DNA from: Streptomyces sp. NRRL B-1140
Lineage (GTDB): Bacteria > Actinomycetota > Actinomycetes > Streptomycetales > Streptomycetaceae
Reading direction: 5' to 3'
DNA length: 32,714 nt
Assembly (NCBI RefSeq): GCF_001280065.1
Contig: NZ_LGEA01000119.1
Coordinates: forward strand, 1-32,714
Both the position numbers and the translations under genes were made by a program. How positions within the stretch are numbered: position 1 is the first letter of the stretch; every line of letters begins with the position of its first letter. Shown here piece by piece: positions 14,790-22,797 of this stretch. The notes beneath the pieces are model-generated. The model searched no databases. It saw only the letters and a program-made list of their open reading frames with translations, and was not told the origin of the DNA.

Positions 14790-16199
14790 TCAGGAGACGA
14801 TCTTCACGATGAAGCCGTCTTCCATGCCGTCGATGACCCGGTTCTTGGCGTAGAAGCTGAGCAGCAGGCTGCCGCCCGCTCCGTTGTCTTCCTTGGCGAT
14901 CGGTTTCACGGAGAAGTTGAACTTCTTGGCGTCCGCGTCGTAGTCGTGCTCCGCGGCGCCCTCATAGGTGGTGGCAAAGGGGTACTCGTCGCACTCGCGC
15001 GCGCCACCTTGCGTGTAGTTGGCGCCCCAGTACCGTTTGCACTGCTTGACCGCCGCCTTGCGGTTGTCTTCCTTGCGCTTCTTGCTGACCGTCCGGCGCA
15101 GCGCCTGGTCGGGCGTCTGGCCGGGCACCTTCTTCGCCGACATGTACGGCTTGGTGTCCTGTGGTTTCGTGAACGCCGTCTTGATGTGCTGAGCCACAGC
15201 CCGCTCCTCGGCACCAGCCTTCGTGCTGTAGTTCAGCATGCCGACGTAGGCGAACGAGGCCGCGCCCCGCTTGTCCGGGTTGCCGCCACCGGTGGAGTTC
15301 GCCAGGTACTTGGCGGCATCCCAGCGCGGCGGCAGGAAGAACAGGTCACCCTTGAGGTCGCCGGTGAGCTGGGCGTTGGGTGGCGGTGTGATGGTGATGG
15401 ACGGCTGGTAGATGGCTGCGATCAAGTCCGTGGAGCCTTGACTGCCCTGCCCAGGCTTGGCGTTGACGGTTTCGTCGAACGAGCGCAGCACCTTGAGTTC
15501 GGCGAACGTCTTCGTACCGGGCATGTTGCCACCCCGGGTGTAGCGCACCGTGGACGGCCAGCTGTTGGGGATCTTCCCCTTGGTACCGATCTTCATCGCA
15601 GGTGCCTCGGTGGTGCCCTGCGATTCCATCTCGGTGAAGTAGTACTTGAAGTTGATCGTGCGGCTGTTCTTGGCGATCGTTCCCACGACCCTGACGTTGA
15701 ACATGCTCACGCCTGAGGGCCTGCCATTGACGAGCCAGGTCTGCACGAACGAGGCACCCGAACAAGCCGCGAACCGGGAGGTGAAGTAGAACCTGTTGGT
15801 GGTGCCCAGACCCTTCTTGCACTCGTCGAGCGTCATTGTGCGAGCCGGTTCCGGAGCCGTGATCATGGGCGTCGGTGAGCCGGTCGAATCGACGGGCGTG
15901 GTGCGGGACGGCTGCGTCGCCCGCTGCGCGTACGACGCCGCAGGGCCAACCGTCTCGTACGGCAACTGTGCGATCGGCTCCGCCTTGCGGGCGATGCCCC
16001 GCAGACGTTCCATCCCGCCTTCGCTCTGCAACTCCTCTAGAGACGGCGTCGCTGAGCCAATCGGCAGGACGTATGACTCAACCTCAAGATCAGCCGACGC
16101 GTCTGCCTGCGCCATAGACGGCATGGCCGACAGCAGGGCGACCGCGGTCGCCATTGTGAGCGCCTGTCTGCCGGCGCGCCTGAGCCACGGTATGTGCAT
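14790..16199 (-). CDS. Secreted NucA/NucB-type nuclease
   Basis: The 469-aa protein starts at ATG 16199 and has a clear Sec signal peptide: RRAGR, then a hydrophobic core (about 14-27) and an Ala-rich cleavage region ending AQADA. A long beta-rich middle follows (KNSRTINFKYYFTEMES, SITITPPPNAQLTGDLKG). The C-terminal ~90 residues hold ARECDEYPFATTYEGAAEH, then VKPIAKEDNGAGGSLLLSF and DGFIVKIV, matching the NucA/NucB DNase domain with its D-E-x-P-F/M core. Known family members are extracellular DNases used in DNA uptake or nucleoid degradation. The large N-terminal domain is typical of actinobacterial members. The gene is alone, with no partner. Its role could be competition or nutrient scavenging. 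Confidence 0.78.
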   Translation of the reverse strand: MHIPWLRRAGRQALTMATAVALLSAMPSMAQADASADLEVESYVLPIGSATPSLEELQSEGGMERLRGIARKAEPIAQLPYETVGPAASYAQRATQPSRTTPVDSTGSPTPMITAPEPARTMTLDECKKGLGTTNRFYFTSRFAACSGASFVQTWLVNGRPSGVSMFNVRVVGTIAKNSRTINFKYYFTEMESQGTTEAPAMKIGTKGKIPNSWPSTVRYTRGGNMPGTKTFAELKVLRSFDETVNAKPGQGSQGSTDLIAAIYQPSITITPPPNAQLTGDLKGDLFFLPPRWDAAKYLANSTGGGNPDKRGAASFAYVGMLNYSTKAGAEERAVAQHIKTAFTKPQDTKPYMSAKKVPGQTPDQALRRTVSKKRKEDNRKAAVKQCKRYWGANYTQGGARECDEYPFATTYEGAAEHDYDADAKKFNFSVKPIAKEDNGAGGSLLLSFYAKNRVIDGMEDGFIVKIVS

Positions 16200-16530
16200 C
16201 GAGAACCCCCGAACTCATGCGAATCGAATCGATGATCCGAACGTTTGGTCGAGAGAAGATCTACCGGCCGGGTATCCGTATACATGGGCGACACGCCGCA
16301 TGTGACGCGATCAGGACTGCTGTTGGCCGAGATCGACTTTTGCACCGAGCTGTCGTTGGCGGCACTCCTGGGCTCCGGACCTGGAAGCCGGACGGCTCCC
16401 GTACCAAGTGCTGCAGGTCCGGCCACACCGGGCGCAGCAGCATCCACTACGCGTCGAAGTGCACCCACGGGAGTTGATCGCAGCTGAACCCGAAGGCGCT
16501 CGGGAGCGAGCGGACACGCTGACCACTGCG
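16200..16530. other. Intergenic stretch between the nuclease and parB
   Basis: It must hold the nuclease promoter on the minus strand. Several short overlapping frames exist on the plus strand (e.g. from ATG 16284), but none has a ribosome site and sense-looking sequence switches between frames, so I assign no gene. A decayed small gene is possible. Confidence 0.5.
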
Positions 16531-16574
16531 AAGGCCCGTACCCCCCGGCGAAAGAGGCAGGGGGTACGGGCCTT
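16531..16574. terminator. Strong terminator downstream of parB
   Basis: A perfect 15-base inverted repeat (16531-16545 and 16560-16574) with a 14-base loop. On the minus strand it lies 14 bases past the parB stop; on the plus strand it is followed by TTTTGCGTTT-like sequence, so it can act in both directions. Confidence 0.78.
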
Positions 16575-16587
16575 TTGCGTTTCAGCC

Positions 16588-17862
16588 TCAGGCAGGCTGC
16601 TGCTCTTGCTCCTGCTGGGCCAGTTCCTGGAGCAGCGCGCTGTACTCAGCGGGATGCTGCTCGCGCAGGATCTTCAGCCACACACGAGCGCCGTTCGCGA
16701 ACACCGCCGGCTCCATCTTCACGTGCAGGTGGCTCACCACGAAGAAGGCATCGTCATACGGCAGCTTGCGCGGCTGGTCGGCCTTGTCCTTGCCCGTTGC
16801 CTCCGAGGCGGAGTCGCTGGAAGTCCTGGCCGCCTCCTGCTGAGGCTGACGTTGGGCTGGAGGCTTGTTGGCGACCTGCACCGGCTTGTTGTCCGCGGAC
16901 AACAAGCCAGCGGTCGGTCGTTCTGTCTCCGCCTCTGCGTCACTCTTGTTGTCCGCGGACAACAAACCTCCGCCCTGGCCTTCGGAGGCGGGCTCACCCG
17001 TCAGGGGCTCCGCCTTGAGAGGCGCCAGTTCAGCGGGCTTGTTGTCCGCGGACAACAAGCCGCTGTCCGCAGCGGCGCGGAGAGCCTGGAGCTTGCGCTG
17101 CTCATCGGCCTTGGCAAGGGAAGCAGCTTCCTTCGAGGCCTTCAGATGGTCCAGGAGCGCTGCGGCCTCCAGGCCGGGATTCTCTTTCGCGTACCGGGCC
17201 AGCATTCGTCCGTCACGCTCGGCCAGGGAGCCGGCACTCAGCATCGCCTGCAGCTCCGCGGGCAACTCAAGCAGCACCAGCTGATTGGTCACCCACGAGC
17301 GATCCTTGCCCAGCTGCTCGGCTGCCCGCGTTCGGGCTCCGCGCTCCCCCGCCTCCGCACACACGGCCACGAGCTGCTCGACGCCTCGCGCACGCTCGAT
17401 GACGTCGAAGTCTTCACGCTCGAGGTTCTCCTTGAGTAGGTGATTGATGAACGCTTCGCGGCTGGACGCCAGATCGTCGCGGACGACGAAGTCCAGAGCT
17501 TCGAGCCCGACGTGGACGGCGCTGTGAAAGCGCCGCTCACCGTTGACCAGAACGTGGGCGGCGTCGCCGATCCGGTCTTCGTGGTCGGGCCACAGCGCGA
17601 GATAGGCGGCTCGCGTAACTGCGACACATGCCGCCAACTGTGCATGGCGCAGTTCCTCGCCGAAGCGAGTCTTGTCCTCGTCAGTGCCGAAGTTGCGGCG
17701 CGGGTTGAGGGGGGTGGGGGAGACCTCGCTCAGCTGGAGCCGGACCAGCTCGTAGACAGGGACGTCGCCCTGGGTCACGGCCTTTGCGCGGCCGCGGGCG
17801 CTTCGGCTACGACGAGTTCCGCTGAAAGAAGAGCCGGTTCCCAGCCGGTCGGCGACGCTCAT
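16588..17862 (-). CDS. parB: ParB/KorB-type centromere-binding protein
   Basis: A 424-aa protein from ATG 17862, overlapping the parA stop by four bases. The ParB N-terminal domain shows PLNPRRNF (about 51-58) and VNGERRF (about 106-112). A helix-turn-helix follows at about 178-200 (TRAAEQLGKDRSWVTNQL). The sequence from about 260 to 350 is a low-complexity linker with three copies of GLLSADNKP (268-276, 299-306 with final Ser, 319-327). The C-terminal ~60 residues are helical and likely mediate dimerisation. ParB binds parS and, with ParA, partitions the replicon. Unusually, each linker repeat is encoded by a palindrome that also occurs upstream of parA, so the gene seems to contain its own binding sites. 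Confidence 0.9.
   Translation of the reverse strand: MSVADRLGTGSSFSGTRRSRSARGRAKAVTQGDVPVYELVRLQLSEVSPTPLNPRRNFGTDEDKTRFGEELRHAQLAACVAVTRAAYLALWPDHEDRIGDAAHVLVNGERRFHSAVHVGLEALDFVVRDDLASSREAFINHLLKENLEREDFDVIERARGVEQLVAVCAEAGERGARTRAAEQLGKDRSWVTNQLVLLELPAELQAMLSAGSLAERDGRMLARYAKENPGLEAAALLDHLKASKEAASLAKADEQRKLQALRAAADSGLLSADNKPAELAPLKAEPLTGEPASEGQGGGLLSADNKSDAEAETERPTAGLLSADNKPVQVANKPPAQRQPQQEAARTSSDSASEATGKDKADQPRKLPYDDAFFVVSHLHVKMEPAVFANGARVWLKILREQHPAEYSALLQELAQQEQEQQPA
16883..16908. repeat. parS-like palindrome inside parB (copy 1)
   Basis: A perfect 26-bp palindrome centred on TTGTTGTCCGCGGACAACAA. Read on the minus strand it encodes the linker peptide GLLSADNKP (parB residues 319-327). 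It is identical over 26 bases to the copy at 17036-17061. Confidence 0.75.
16946..16965. repeat. parS-like palindrome inside parB (copy 2)
   Basis: The same 20-bp core TTGTTGTCCGCGGACAACAA, here with non-symmetrical flanks. It encodes LLSADNK of the linker (residues about 300-306). The core is kept while the flanking codon (Ser instead of Pro) differs. Confidence 0.72.
17036..17061. repeat. parS-like palindrome inside parB (copy 3)
   Basis: A 26-bp perfect palindrome, encoding residues 268-276 of ParB. The three internal copies are 63 and 90 bp apart from centre to centre. Confidence 0.75.
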
Positions 17863-19016
17863 CCGCTGATCCTCCGTGCGATGGTTCGCATTGCTTCTGC
17901 CTGTTCGCAGTAGGGGGCGTGCGCCAGCAATGGCGCCTTCACCCGCACCGCTTCACGTTGGTCTTTCAGCTCCGGCACGACGGCCAGCACTGGCGGCTCC
18001 CCGACCTTCTGCCACTCCTCCAGAGACGACGTCGCCACGTAGCCCTTGCGGCTGTCGTACATGTTGACGACGAACCCGAGCTGGGCGATGTCGATCTCCA
18101 AGTCCTCGATCAGGTCCTCGATCTGCTCTTCGAGCATGTCGTAGGCGTCAGCTGAGGAGTCCTCGGACAGCACCGGGATGACGATGCCGGATGAGTCAGC
18201 CTCTTCGCCGTCCCGCGTACGGCAGTAGTAGATGGCCGTGTCCATGCTGTAGCCAAGGCTCGGGGGGCAGTCCACGACAATGAAGTCGAACTCCTGCTCC
18301 AAGGACTCCAGAGCCTTCTCCAGAGCTGTCTCTTTGATCCTCACAAACCGGCTGGTGGCCAGCTTGGCGTCCAGGAGGAAGGCATCCTTGCACGCCGGGA
18401 GGAGCCAGAGATGGTCCTCGAAGTCGCCGCCCTTTATAGGGACCAGCAAGTCCGCGAGCGCGCCGCCCTTCACCTCCCCGAGCATGTGCTTGGCGAGACT
18501 GGGCGCCTCGATGTCGATGAGGGGATGACCGAGTTGCTTGGTCAGGTGCCCCTGCGGGTCGAAATCGATGAGCAGGGTCCGGTTGCCAGACTCTGCGAGG
18601 GCTTGGGCGACGCCGGCCGACACCGAGGTCTTCCCAACGCCGCCCTTCTGATTGCCGAAGATGATGCGCCGGGCGCCAGTGACCCTCTGCGGTTTGGGGC
18701 GCGGCGAAGGATGTTCGTCCAGCCACAGCCGGACCGACTGCGCGATGCCCTGGTTGTAGGAGATCCCGCGGGACTTGCAGTCCTTCTTGAGCTTGTCGTA
18801 CAGCCCGGCCGGCAAGTACGTGGCGAAGGACGTGCCGCCCGTGGTGTCCACGGGAGGCCTGCTCTTCGACCTTCTCCAAGCTTCGACGCCCCGGGTCACG
18901 GCGTCCTGGATGTCGGTATCCAACTCGGCAGCACGCACCTTGAGCTCTTTTCTGAGCTCAGAAGGCAGCTTAGCTACTACCTTTTCCCGATCGCTCGGGT
19001 CGTATGGGGCGGTCAT
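17859..19016 (-). CDS. parA: ParA partition ATPase with two N-terminal ribbon-helix-helix-like segments
   Basis: A 385-aa protein from ATG 19016. Residues about 12-47 (KLPSELRKELKVRAAELDTD) and 62-100 (TYLPAGLYDKLKKDCKSRG) each look like a ribbon-helix-helix DNA-binding unit. The deviant Walker A motif GNQKGGVGKT is at 121-130, DFDPQG at 151-156, and the Walker B-type strand IVVDCPPSLG further on. ParA ATPases pattern cargo on the nucleoid and, when they have an N-terminal DNA-binding domain, repress their own operon. A tandem RHH head is unusual, as plasmid ParAs of this size usually have a helix-turn-helix. Four-base overlap with parB shows one operon. The 34-bp palindrome lies 51-84 bases upstream. 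Confidence 0.9.
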   Translation of the reverse strand: MTAPYDPSDREKVVAKLPSELRKELKVRAAELDTDIQDAVTRGVEAWRRSKSRPPVDTTGGTSFATYLPAGLYDKLKKDCKSRGISYNQGIAQSVRLWLDEHPSPRPKPQRVTGARRIIFGNQKGGVGKTSVSAGVAQALAESGNRTLLIDFDPQGHLTKQLGHPLIDIEAPSLAKHMLGEVKGGALADLLVPIKGGDFEDHLWLLPACKDAFLLDAKLATSRFVRIKETALEKALESLEQEFDFIVVDCPPSLGYSMDTAIYYCRTRDGEEADSSGIVIPVLSEDSSADAYDMLEEQIEDLIEDLEIDIAQLGFVVNMYDSRKGYVATSSLEEWQKVGEPPVLAVVPELKDQREAVRVKAPLLAHAPYCEQAEAMRTIARRISG

Positions 19017-19066
19017 GGCGCTACCTTACTTACTCGCCCTGCTCGTTGGACAGCACGGGGCGGATC

Positions 19067-19100
19067 GTGTCGCTTGTTGTCCGCGGACAACAAGCGACAC
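19067..19100. promoter_or_regulatory. 34-bp palindrome upstream of parA (parS/operator)
   Basis: A perfect 34-bp palindrome whose centre is the same TTGTTGTCCGCGGACAACAA core found three times in parB, extended on both sides by GCGACAC and its complement. It lies 51 bases before the parA start, so it can serve as centromere and as operator for autoregulation. It is the longest copy of the four and may be the primary site. Confidence 0.75.
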
Positions 19101-19154
19101 CCAAGGCACAACACGCAGTCCGGTCCCCGACAACGCCCATGTCCTGTCTCATTC

Positions 19155-19213
19155 AATCGAGTCGTTTTCTCAACGAACCGAGTCGTTCGGGCTTCTGTCC
19201 CAGCGGACTCGAT
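19155..19213. repeat. Spaced GAGTCGT repeats upstream of parA
   Basis: AATCGAGTCGT (19155-19165) and AACCGAGTCGT (19176-19186) are direct repeats exactly 21 bp apart, two helical turns. An inverted third copy, GACTCGAT, is at 19206-19213. Ribbon-helix-helix proteins often bind such phased half-sites, so these may be operators for the RHH segments of ParA. Confidence 0.4.
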
Positions 19214-19269
19214 GCACGGACCCGCGTGATCCGCCCCCCAGCCGGTACAGCCGTCCAGCACCCCCAGGG

Positions 19270-19640
19270 CCCTCAGTCGCGCGATTAGGTTCCGTACGTG
19301 GGCGCGGTGTGCGGGCGCCGTCGCCGTCCGCTGCGGGACTGAGTGACGGGCCGGTTCGAGGATGTCGATCCGCTGCGTACGGCCCGCTGGTCGCACGGTG
19401 AGCGTCACTTCCCGGGCTGGGACTGGGCGGCGACGACCGGACGGCACGTCGGCTTCGAGTCGTGGCTGGAGCGGGACCGACTGCTGCTGATGGACTTCGA
19501 TCCGAGCATGTTCCTTCTTCCAGGCCCCGGCCGCGGCGGTCTGTCGTGGAGCCGGCGTATTCCGCGACGAGGCGTGCGGGACGACGACGCTGCCGTGGTC
19601 GCAGACGATCGACACACTGCGACGGGCATGGTCGACATCC
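19270..19640 (+). pseudogene. Remnant of a TnsA-like transposase endonuclease gene
   Basis: From about 19343 the plus strand reads FEDVDPLRTARWSHGERHFP, then ATTGRHVGFESWLERDRLLL and MDFDPSMF. The order RWSHGE, HVG-ESWLERD and LLLMDFDP matches the nuclease core of TnsA-like heteromeric transposase subunits common in actinomycetes, including the E and D positions. Upstream, the expected start is in another frame, with a stop at 19340-19342; downstream, sense fails after DFDP. It is therefore truncated and frameshifted. No TnsB/TnsC-like genes were found nearby. Confidence 0.6.
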
Positions 19641-19900
19641 CTACCAGGTCGATCACCGCAGCGGTGCTACGGCCCTCCACGAAGGCCGCACAACGGCGAT
19701 GTCAGCATCGACGCCACCGGCCCGCCGCCCCGCATCCCACTCCGCGGACCACGTGACATACCCGCCGGGCGCCCACCGCCGGCCGACACCGGTTGAGCCG
19801 ATCCGCACGGAACAACTCCACCTCACCCCACAGGCAGCAGCGCGAGCCTTGCTCACAGCGGCGCTTTCCCGCCCGCCCTCAGACCTTTCGCATAGCCCAG

Positions 19901-19939
19901 AAACGCAGAGATCCCGTCCGATCGAAATGATCGGACGGG
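19901..19939. repeat. Hairpin repeat, left copy flanking the S9 peptidase gene
   Basis: CGCAGAG is followed by CCCGTCCGATC (19913-19923), a five-base loop GAAAT and GATCGGACGGG (19929-19939). A near-identical copy in the same orientation lies at 22270-22307. Confidence 0.6.
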
Positions 19940-19959
19940 TACAACTGCCGGACTCTGGA

Positions 19960-20140
19960 AGCCCGCTGCTCGCGGCCCCGCCGCACCACTACCTCGACAT
20001 CGCCACCCGCGTGCCCTGGCAGTACACCGGCGTCGCGGGCGAGGTCACCAACTGCCGGGTCGGGGTGACGCTGCACCTAGCGTCCGCTGACCCGTCGGCC
20101 GCGGTGAACCGGCGTCCGCTCCTGCCCAAAAGCGGGGTCC
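19960..20140 (+). pseudogene. Remnant of an IS701-type transposase gene
   Basis: The plus strand reads WQYTGVAGEVTNCRVGVTLH, then LASADPSAAVN and RRPLLP. This is the conserved segment of IS701-family transposases (R-QYTG-AG---N-QV-V), with damage at expected Trp and Leu positions. Sense disappears on both sides, so only a fragment remains. The rest of 19740-20171 shows no intact gene. Confidence 0.62.
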
Positions 20141-20171
20141 CACCTCGTCGAAGGCTGACGCCCGCCCGCCC

Positions 20172-22184
20172 TCACAGCAGTCCGGGCCGCTGCCACTCTT
20201 CACCAAGGACGTGGTGGTCGAGGAAGTTCAGGAACGCTTCGTACCAGACCTGGATGTGGCCCGGGGAGAGGATCCAGTGGTTCTCGTCCGGGAAGTACAG
20301 GTACTTCGCAGGCACCTCGAACCGCTGCAGATCCTGGAAGAGCGCGGCGCCCTGGCCGACCGGCACGCGGTAGTCCTTCGCGCCGTGGATGACCAGCATC
20401 GGCGTACGGATCTTCGCGGCGTCCAGGTACGGGGAGTGCGCCTCGTACCGCTCGGGCCGGGTCGCCGGGTCCCCGAAGATGCACTGGAAGTACCAGGGGG
20501 CATCGGTGTCGCCCTGGAAGGACCGCAGGTCCCACAAGCCCGCGTGGCTCACGATCGCCTTAAACCGATCGGTGCTCGTGGCGACCCGGTTGGCCATGTA
20601 GCCGCCGTAGGAGCCGCCCCCGAGCGCGGTGCGCGCGGCATCGATGTCGTCACGGGCCTCGGTTGCGTCGGTCAGCGCCATCACGTCCGTGTACGGGACC
20701 CCGCCCCACTGCCCCCAGCCGCGCCGGTGGCCCTGCTGACCGTAGCCGGTCGACAGGGCCGGGTCGGGCAGCAGCACCGCGTAGCCGCGAGCCGCGAACG
20801 GCCACGGGTTCCACCGCCAGGTCCAGCCGTTCCAGCTGCCCTCCGGACCGCCGTGCACGGCGACGAGCAGCGGCGCGGGGTTCTCGGCCGACGCGCCCTC
20901 GGGCAGCACGAGCCAGCCGCGCAACCGGTACCCGTCCGCCGCGTTGGCGTGCACCTCGGTGAGGGTGCCCGGCAGCGCGGCGAACGCACCGGGGGCGGGC
21001 AGCTCGACCGGCGTCTGGTCGGCGACGCCGGCCTCGAACCTGACCGGCCGCGGCGGCGAGTCGATTGCGTTTCGCAGCGCGTACAGCGTCCGCCCGTCGG
21101 GGGCCACGCAGAGCGAGCCATACGCGCCCGAGGCCGTGAGCCGGGTCACGGTGCCGTCCGCGTCCCGCCGGAAGACGGGCCCGTGACCCTCCACATCGGC
21201 CACGAAGAAGAGGGCGTCGTCGACCGTCGAACAGACAGCGCCGACGGGCCAGTTGTCGAACCCGGGCAGCAGATCGACGGCCTCGCCGCCGTCCACGCCG
21301 ACCCGGACGAGCGTCATGTCCATCGACTCGTCGTAAGTCGGCCACGTCATCCGCGAGCACACGACTGCCGAGCCGTCGTGCGTGAACACCGGCGCCTCGT
21401 AGAGGTGCTCCACATCGCCCAGGACGAAGACCTCCTCGCCGGTGGCCGCGTGTGCCACCACCACGGCGGTGCGGTTCTCGGCGGGCACCCGGCCGGGTAC
21501 GAACCGGGTGTAGGCCACTCGCGTCCCGTCGGGCGACAGCGCCACGTCCCCGGGGTTCTCGAGGCCGACGCCCTGCCCGCCGGCGTCGACCACGACGCCC
21601 TCGGCCCCCGCGCGCACGAAGGTGTGCTGTTCCTCGGGGCCGAGATCGCGGTCCCAGGCGCGGGTCGGCCCGGCCTCGTACAGGATCGCGGATACCTTCG
21701 CGTCCTTGCGCGCCGTGCGCAGCTTGCCGTGCGCGTCGGCGTCGGCGGCCCCGGGCAGCAGCCCGGCGGTGTGGGCCAGCGCGCCGGAGTCCCTGGCGAC
21801 GGTGAACGCGGTGATCCCGCCCGGGTGCCGGGCCACTACGGCGGCCTCACCACGCACAGGCAGCGCCCACAGCGCGGCACCCTCGTGCGTGTCCTCCGCA
21901 CTGTCGTCCTCACGTACCGACAGGAAGTACAGCACCCCGTCCGGGCCGAACGCGGGCCCGGACTCGCCCTTCCCCGACCGGGTCAGGCGCACCGCCTCGC
22001 GCTCCCCGGCCGGATCGATCTCCCACAGCCCGGACACGAACCTGGTCCGGTCCTCTGACAGAGTCTGCACGGCGGCGACGAGACGGCCACCGTCGGCGGA
22101 CAGCGCAAGGGAGTTGACGCGAGGCTGGGCGAGGAACGCTGGCAGGTCGTGGAAGGCGGTCGTGCCACCGGGGATCGCAGACAT
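20172..22184 (-). CDS. S9-family prolyl oligopeptidase-type peptidase
   Basis: A 670-aa cytosolic protein from ATG 22184, with no signal peptide. The N-terminal ~400 residues form a seven-bladed-propeller-like beta region (repeats such as ALSPDGTRVAYTRFVPGR). The C-terminal alpha/beta hydrolase has VHGGPEGSWNGW near 440, the nucleophile elbow GGGSYGGYM (Ser about 525), the Asp of HGAKDYRVP (about 604) and the His of PDENHWI (about 636). It would cut short peptides from the acyl-aminoacyl peptidase (S9C) side of the family. It is intact and normal length, in contrast to its neighbours. Flanking hairpin repeats suggest it may have arrived as a unit. Confidence 0.88.
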   Translation of the reverse strand: MSAIPGGTTAFHDLPAFLAQPRVNSLALSADGGRLVAAVQTLSEDRTRFVSGLWEIDPAGEREAVRLTRSGKGESGPAFGPDGVLYFLSVREDDSAEDTHEGAALWALPVRGEAAVVARHPGGITAFTVARDSGALAHTAGLLPGAADADAHGKLRTARKDAKVSAILYEAGPTRAWDRDLGPEEQHTFVRAGAEGVVVDAGGQGVGLENPGDVALSPDGTRVAYTRFVPGRVPAENRTAVVVAHAATGEEVFVLGDVEHLYEAPVFTHDGSAVVCSRMTWPTYDESMDMTLVRVGVDGGEAVDLLPGFDNWPVGAVCSTVDDALFFVADVEGHGPVFRRDADGTVTRLTASGAYGSLCVAPDGRTLYALRNAIDSPPRPVRFEAGVADQTPVELPAPGAFAALPGTLTEVHANAADGYRLRGWLVLPEGASAENPAPLLVAVHGGPEGSWNGWTWRWNPWPFAARGYAVLLPDPALSTGYGQQGHRRGWGQWGGVPYTDVMALTDATEARDDIDAARTALGGGSYGGYMANRVATSTDRFKAIVSHAGLWDLRSFQGDTDAPWYFQCIFGDPATRPERYEAHSPYLDAAKIRTPMLVIHGAKDYRVPVGQGAALFQDLQRFEVPAKYLYFPDENHWILSPGHIQVWYEAFLNFLDHHVLGEEWQRPGLL

Positions 22185-22269
22185 GCGGACGATTCTTGCT
22201 CGCGACGGAGGCGGTGAACAGCGGATAACGGGCGCCGCCCGCCAGGGGTGCCTGCCGCCCGTCCGGCGA

Positions 22270-22307
22270 AGCGCAGAGGTCCCGTCCGATCGAAGTGATC
22301 GGACGGG
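22270..22307. repeat. Hairpin repeat, right copy flanking the S9 peptidase gene
   Basis: CGCAGAG then CCCGTCCGATC (22281-22291), loop GAAGT and GATCGGACGGG (22297-22307). It matches the left copy at 19901-19939 except for a few bases, including one in the loop. Confidence 0.6.
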
Positions 22308-22462
22308 ATCCCGTCAACCGCCTGCGAGCTGACTCGTGAACGGCGCCTCCGATCACAGCAACACGTTCAGGCCGCTGCACGCGCCCGACGCTCACGAACG
22401 CCCCTTCCAGGGGCGCGGCCCGCTCGTTGAGCGGCGAGGTCTGGCTCGGTCCACAGCCGTAA

Positions 22463-22732
22463 CCTCAGCCGAGCTGCTTTAAGTTCGACATCTTCAGCAC
22501 CGACGGACTCGAGCGCCGCACGCAACTGGCAGCCGGACACGGCCAGGACGGCGATCCTGAACGGCTGGCCGATGCACGACAGGAACTCGGAATATCTCCC
22601 TACAGCGCCCGCCCTCTGATCGACAGCATTCGCAAGGCATGGTCCCTGCCTCTCGGACCGGCCCCCGATAGTCATATCCCAGCATCAACTGCGAGGTGCC
22701 CCCGCCACAGGAGCCGCCCGAACATCCCGTGA
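22463..22732 (+). pseudogene. Startless coding remnant
   Basis: An open frame without any ATG or GTG near its start reads KFDIFSTDGLERRTQLAAGH, then PERLADARQELGISPYSARP and LIDSIRKAW, before ending at TGA 22730-22732. The first ~60 residues look like real protein and the last ~20 do not. Probably the 3' part of a lost gene; family not recognised. The rest of 22185-22909 shows only the hairpin repeat and a small palindrome. Confidence 0.4.
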
Positions 22733-22780
22733 GATCAACTCGGTCGACCGCCGATGCGCAGCATTTACATGGCCCGGCGG

Positions 22781-22797
22781 TGTCCGCAGAGCGGACA
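22781..22797. promoter_or_regulatory. Small palindrome resembling the par core, upstream of the relaxase
   Basis: TGTCCGC and GCGGACA are separated by AGA. The half-sites equal those in the par palindromes (TGTCCGC/GCGGACA), but there they overlap as TGTCCGCGGACA without a spacer. It lies 113 bases before the relaxase start. A variant ParB site or a relaxase-operon operator is possible. Confidence 0.3.

Noticed and set aside
16865..17284. Plus-strand frame that also contains LLSADNKP repeats
   Set aside because: The repeats appear there only because the DNA sites are palindromic; the frame is antisense to parB and has no ribosome site.
19013..19615. 200-codon minus-strand frame upstream of parA
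   Set aside because: It overlaps the par palindrome and the TnsA-like remnant, lacks a domain and ribosome site, and looks like a chance frame.
20211..22058. A 615-codon plus-strand frame opposite the S9 peptidase
   Set aside because: Shadow of the peptidase gene, which has complete catalytic motifs on the other strand.
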